Assembly: GCA_035490315.1 (NCBI GenBank)
Contig: DATHET010000300.1
Coordinates: forward strand, 1-35,312
Direction: 5' to 3'
Length of the DNA stretch: 35,312 nt
Source of the DNA: JADJQU01 sp035490315
Lineage (GTDB): Bacteria > Planctomycetota > UBA1135 > GCA-002686595
In this document: one piece after another, positions 32,193 through 35,312 of the stretch
Layout of the letters: the number at the start of each line of letters is the position of its first letter
Position numbering within the stretch: the stretch's first letter is position 1
Position numbers and translations under genes: made by a program
The notes under the pieces: model-generated
What the model was told of the DNA's origin: nothing
The model's database searches: none
What the model saw: only the letters and a program-made list of their open reading frames with translations

Positions 32193-33762
32193 GAACAAGA
32201 CCTGGCTGGTCGCGCTGCGCGAGTACGCCGAGAACCTGCGCACGAAGACTTTCTGGCTGGGAATCATGTCCTTCCCGGTGATCCTGATCATCGCGACGGT
32301 CGTTCCGAGCATCCTGGCCAAGGCCAAGGACGTGCGCCGTTACGCCGTGATCGACCGCACGGACTGGTTGCTGCCGGCGATCGAGGAGCGCGCGCAGTAC
32401 GACGACGTGCTGCAGATGCTGAAGTTTCTCCAGAAGCAGGCCGTCAAGGGCGACAGCGCGATCGCGAAGATGCCCGAGGCCCTGCGCGGCGTGGCCAAGG
32501 GGCTGGAGACGAAGAGCCTCAAGCAGCTCGAATCGATGGCCCGCATCGGGACCGCGTTCGGCAAGAGCTTCGCCAACCTGCAGAACGTCCCGAAGGCTGG
32601 CGATCCGGAGCAGAGATCGGAGATCGGCGCGCAGATGATGGAGATGCTCACCTGGCTCTCGACGCTGTCGCCCCAGGAGGCGCGCGAGTTCAAGGCCGGC
32701 ATCAAGCGCGAGCGCTACGAGCGCGTCGAGATTCCCGCGGGCGAGGCCGACCCCGAAGCCTGGGCGCGCTCGCAGATGGAGAGCAAGCGCGGCCTCTTCG
32801 CCTACTTCGTGCTCGGCCCGACGCCTTTGGACAGCAACGACGGCTTCAAGTACGTCTCCAACAACCGCACCGACCAGGACCTGCGCGAGTGGATCGCGCG
32901 GCTTTCCTCCGAGGAGATCGAGGCGCGGCGCTTCGACAAGGAACAGATCGACCCGGACGTCGCGCGGCGCATCCAGGCGCCCGTGCATTTCGACGAGAAG
33001 CAGATCGACGAGCACGGCCAGGAAAAAGAGGTCTCGACCAAGGACATCATCCGCCAGTGGGCGCCGCTGGTCTTCGTCTACCTGCTCTGGGTCTCGATCT
33101 TCACCATCGCGCAGCTGCTGCTCACCAACACGATCGAGGAGAAGTCCAACCGCATCATCGAGGTGCTCCTGTCCTCGATTTCCCCGCTGGAATTGATGAC
33201 CGGAAAGATCCTGGGTATCGCGGCGACCGGATTGACCACGATCGTGTGCTGGGTCGCATTCTTCCTGGTCGGGCTCAAGCTCGCTCCGACCCTGATGGAC
33301 CTCCCGGGCGACGTCGACTTGACGATCCTGATCAGCGACCCGAGCTTCCTCTTGTCCTTCGTCGTGTACTTCCTGCTCGGATTCCTGCTCTACGCATCGA
33401 TGATGGTCGGCATCGGCTCGGCCTGCAACAGCATCAAGGAAGCGCAGAACCTGATGTCGCCGATCATGGTCCTCTTGATGCTGCCGTTGCTCGCGATGAT
33501 GCCGGTCGGCCAGGATCCCAACGGCACCCTCGCGCGCGTCCTGTCCTTCATCCCGCCCTTCACGCCCTTCGTGATGATGAATCGCGCCGCGGGACCGCCG
33601 GAAACCTGGGAGTATGTCGCGACCACCGCCCTGCTGCTGGTCTCGGTCGTCGTCGCCTCCTTCGCCGCGGCCAAGGTTTTCCGCGTCGGGATCCTGATGA
33701 CCGGCAAGCCGCCGAAAATGGGCGAGATCTTCCGCTGGGTCTTCGCGAAAGAGCGCCAGTAG
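32185..33762 (+). CDS. ABC-2 type permease (NatB-like)
   Basis: A 525-residue inner-membrane permease. One TM helix at the N-terminus (about residues 23-45, TFWLGIMSFPVILIIATVV) is followed by a soluble extracytoplasmic domain of about 250 residues, then five or six TM helices from about residue 290 to the end (PLVFVYLLWVSIFTIAQLLL, LGIAATGLTTIVCWVAFFLV, LSFVVYFLLGFLLYASMMVG, LMSPIMVLLMLPLLAMM, LLLVSVVVASFAAAKVF). NTIEEKSNRIIEVLLSSISP is the block found in NatB/YhaP-like permeases. ATG 32185 lies inside the last codons of the ATPase gene. Export substrate unknown. Confidence 0.92.
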   Translation: MVKNKTWLVALREYAENLRTKTFWLGIMSFPVILIIATVVPSILAKAKDVRRYAVIDRTDWLLPAIEERAQYDDVLQMLKFLQKQAVKGDSAIAKMPEALRGVAKGLETKSLKQLESMARIGTAFGKSFANLQNVPKAGDPEQRSEIGAQMMEMLTWLSTLSPQEAREFKAGIKRERYERVEIPAGEADPEAWARSQMESKRGLFAYFVLGPTPLDSNDGFKYVSNNRTDQDLREWIARLSSEEIEARRFDKEQIDPDVARRIQAPVHFDEKQIDEHGQEKEVSTKDIIRQWAPLVFVYLLWVSIFTIAQLLLTNTIEEKSNRIIEVLLSSISPLELMTGKILGIAATGLTTIVCWVAFFLVGLKLAPTLMDLPGDVDLTILISDPSFLLSFVVYFLLGFLLYASMMVGIGSACNSIKEAQNLMSPIMVLLMLPLLAMMPVGQDPNGTLARVLSFIPPFTPFVMMNRAAGPPETWEYVATTALLLVSVVVASFAAAKVFRVGILMTGKPPKMGEIFRWVFAKERQ

Positions 33763-33771
33763 CGCGCCCTC

Positions 33772-34389
33772 TCAAGGTTTCAGCTTGCAGCGCAGCCACG
33801 CGAGCTCTTCGACGAGGTGAGCGGTCGCCGGCTCCTCGGCGGGACAGAACTCGAGCACGTGCATCACGAAGGATCCGTTCGGCAGCTCCACCGTACGCGC
33901 GGAATAGGCCTGCTGGCGGCCCAGCTTGAATTCAACTCCCTCGAAGGCCCTGCCGACCTCTGTGATCCGCGCTCCGTACTCGCGAGCCTCGAAGAGCTGG
34001 TCGAATCGCGCCTGGAGCGCGTCGAAGCGTGCGCTCTGGGCGGACTTCAAGCTCGCTTCGAGGGTCGTGGCTCGCTCGCTCAACTTCAGGAACGGCCAGT
34101 CGCGGTACCTGGCCGCGTAGTCCGGCGGCGGCGGTGGCCTGGCGGGCCGTCGCTGGCTCGAGACTTCGGGCTTCGGCGGTGTCGGCTCGTCCTCGAGGAA
34201 GGCGGGCGCTGATGGAAACAGGAGCTCGACGGGATTGTTCGCCGTCCGCGGGCTCGCGAGCTGCGTCTCGCGCGGGATCTCCACTGGCTCGGAGCTACCG
34301 GCCGCTACCCCTCCACTCAACAGCCAAAGGACTCCCAGACCCAGGCCGGCGAGCACCAGGACGATCGCGAGCGTGATCGAGCGTTTCAT
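33772..34389 (-). CDS. Single-TM anchored protein of unknown function
   Basis: A 205-residue protein with an N-terminal hydrophobic segment that looks like an uncleaved anchor (ITLAIVLVLAGLGLGVLWLL). A Pro-rich linker (about residues 75-92) leads to a charged helical region (LSERATTLEASLKSAQ, FDALQARFDQLFEAREYG) and a final part with two cysteines (VLEFCPAEEPATAH and AWLRCKLKP). I recognise no family. It converges on the ABC exporter pair with 9 nt between stops and lies downstream of the sigma-factor gene, separated from it by a strong hairpin. Confidence 0.68.
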   Translation of the reverse strand: MKRSITLAIVLVLAGLGLGVLWLLSGGVAAGSSEPVEIPRETQLASPRTANNPVELLFPSAPAFLEDEPTPPKPEVSSQRRPARPPPPPDYAARYRDWPFLKLSERATTLEASLKSAQSARFDALQARFDQLFEAREYGARITEVGRAFEGVEFKLGRQQAYSARTVELPNGSFVMHVLEFCPAEEPATAHLVEELAWLRCKLKP

Positions 34390-34462
34390 GGGCGGCTCCC
34401 GCTCCGCGGCGGAGGCGATCCGATCCTAACCGAGGTACAGCAGAGCGATTCACCCAACGAAG

Positions 34463-34496
34463 CCGCCCCTGCTCGAGATGACTCGGGCAGGGGCGG
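34463..34496 (-). terminator. 15-bp hairpin terminator after the sigma-factor gene
   Basis: CCGCCCCTGCTCGAG (34463-34477), loop ATGA, then CTCGGGCAGGGGCGG (34482-34496). Fourteen of fifteen pairs are Watson-Crick, with one T/G wobble. It lies 24 nt after the stop of the sigma-factor gene. The U-rich tract downstream on the minus strand is weak (TTCGTT). It most likely ends the sigma-factor transcript. Confidence 0.7.
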
Positions 34497-34520
34497 TCGT
34501 GTCGGACGCCGATGCGCTTC

Positions 34521-35312
34521 CTAGTTCAGGAAGGGATCGACCACCTTGCGCAGCTGCGGGCTGCGCAGCTTGTTGATCGCGCGGACTTGGATCTGGCGCA
34601 CGCGCTCGAGAGAGACGCCCAGCTTGGCGGCCACTTCGGCCAGCGTGTGCTCGCGCTCGACGCCCACGCCGAAGCGCAGGGTCACCACGTAGCGTTCACG
34701 GTCCGAGAGGCGATCCAGAGCTTCCCCGAGGCTGTCCTCGAGCGAGACGTCCTCGAGCGCCGTGCTGTAGGGCCCGTCCTCGCCCGCCTGGGCTTGGAGA
34801 AGATCCTTGAGCCGGCCGCCCTCGCCGTCGTCATCGAAAGCCATGTCGATGGAACGCGAGGAGCGCACCGAGGACAGGGCCGCGGCAACCAGGCTCTCGC
34901 CGAGCTGGGCTTCTTCCGCGATCTTTTCCACGCTGGCCTTCGAGTCGCCGAGGCGATTCTTGGCGTCGTTGACGTGCTTCAGGGCCTTCTGGAGATAGAC
35001 AGGCACCCGAACCGTGTTGGTGAAGTTGTAAAGGAAGGAGCGGAAGGCCTGGTTGAGCCAGTGCACCGCGTAGGTGCGGAAGTACAGGCCTCGGCGCCAG
35101 TCGAAACCGTCGACAGCGCGGAACAGCGCTGCCGAGCCCTCCTGGATCAAGTCACCCTGGCTGGCCGTCGTGTGCGAGTAGCGCTCCACGTTGATCAGCA
35201 CGAGGTACAGATTGCGCTCCACCATCTCGGTGCGCAGCGTGTGCAGCTCGAGCCAACGCCTGCAGACGTCGTTCGGGAACTTGCAACTCACCGAGTAGGC
35301 CCCGACGAATCC
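34521..35312 (-). CDS. Sigma-70 family RNA polymerase sigma factor (5' end outside window)
   Basis: 264 residues are visible; the frame runs through the window edge. Region 2 is clear (NLYLVLINVERYSH, then DLIQEGSAALFRAVDGFDWRRG and TYAVHWLNQAFRSFLYNFTN), as are region 3 (VPVYLQKALKHVNDAKNRLG) and region 4 (LSDRERYVVTLRFGVG and HTLAEVAAKLGVSLERVRQI). It lacks the N-terminal region 1.1 in the visible part. Compared with housekeeping RpoD, the -10 helix reads HWLNQAFR where WWIRQAIT is usual, so W433, R436 and T440 (E. coli numbers) are changed. In region 4.2, R584 is replaced by L while E585, R588 and Q589 remain. It is therefore a group-2 or group-3 factor, not the main sigma. A strong hairpin follows. 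Confidence 0.85.
   Translation of the reverse strand, partial: GFVGAYSVSCKFPNDVCRRWLELHTLRTEMVERNLYLVLINVERYSHTTASQGDLIQEGSAALFRAVDGFDWRRGLYFRTYAVHWLNQAFRSFLYNFTNTVRVPVYLQKALKHVNDAKNRLGDSKASVEKIAEEAQLGESLVAAALSSVRSSRSIDMAFDDDGEGGRLKDLLQAQAGEDGPYSTALEDVSLEDSLGEALDRLSDRERYVVTLRFGVGVEREHTLAEVAAKLGVSLERVRQIQVRAINKLRSPQLRKVVDPFLN

Noticed and set aside
35292..35312. Start codon of the sigma factor at 35291 (GTG)
   Set aside because: The frame is open to the window edge and a region-2 helix begins soon after, so the true start is probably outside the window.
1..35312. tRNA or rRNA genes
   Set aside because: I looked for T-loop and rRNA words on both strands by eye and found none; a covariance-model scan would be decisive.

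Overview
The window is GC-rich bacterial chromosome, densely coded on both strands, with no phage, IS or CRISPR signature. I infer a member of the Planctomycetota, probably one of its deep, less-studied lineages. The reasons are a DUF1501 protein encoded next to a multihaem cytochrome and a helical-repeat partner, an exported RCC1-repeat protein ending in a C-terminal domain I associate with such planctomycetes, many lipoproteins and signal-bearing proteins of unknown function, and a DUF4388 protein. No rRNA or other marker is present to prove this.

Layout. 1-2.9 kb (-): a PIG-L/LmbE-type deacetylase cut by the window edge, and formate-tetrahydrofolate ligase (fhs). 3.0-5.7 kb: a zinc-ribbon/DUF2500-like membrane protein (+), then on - an orphan 2-oxoacid dehydrogenase E1-alpha, an SRPBCC/AHSA1 protein and a tiny zinc-ribbon membrane protein. 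5.8-10.5 kb: a nitric-oxide detoxification module. norR (-) diverges from ytfE/ric and the quinol NO reductase norZ (+), with a GG-N10-GC sigma-54 promoter in the gap. 10.5-13.9 kb: a perfect 66-bp palindrome, a 13-repeat RCC1 protein (-) and a ribosome hibernation factor (+).

14.1-18.9 kb (-): exported or lipid-anchored proteins. The most notable is a thioredoxin-like lipoprotein whose reading frame crosses one in-frame UGA straight after a Cys. A GC-rich stem-loop with a GGUC apex follows at SECIS distance. I read this as a selenoprotein with a Cys-Sec pair, which standard gene calling would split into a truncated gene and a separate short ORF. 18.9-23.8 kb (-): a four-gene operon lipA, E1-alpha, E1-beta, E2, i.e. 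a lipoate-dependent 2-oxoacid dehydrogenase together with the enzyme that makes its cofactor.

23.9-31.2 kb: a DUF4388 protein (+), a second very long inverted repeat (103 bp), then a tight three-gene operon (-): a helical-repeat protein, a DUF1501 protein and a 1296-residue fusion of ten CXXCH haem sites, LVIVD-type propeller repeats and about eight EF-hand loops. 31.3-33.8 kb (+): an ABC exporter pair overlapping by 8 nt. 33.8-35.3 kb (-): an anchored protein of unknown function, a strong hairpin terminator, and a sigma-70-family factor cut by the window edge that has unusual residues in its -10 recognition helix.

Best candidates for something undescribed: the UGA-containing lipoprotein at 14071-15315, the decahaem/propeller/EF-hand operon at 24983-31183, and the two giant palindromes at convergent gene ends, which share the 14-nt core GGTATTCT[AC]CCGCC.
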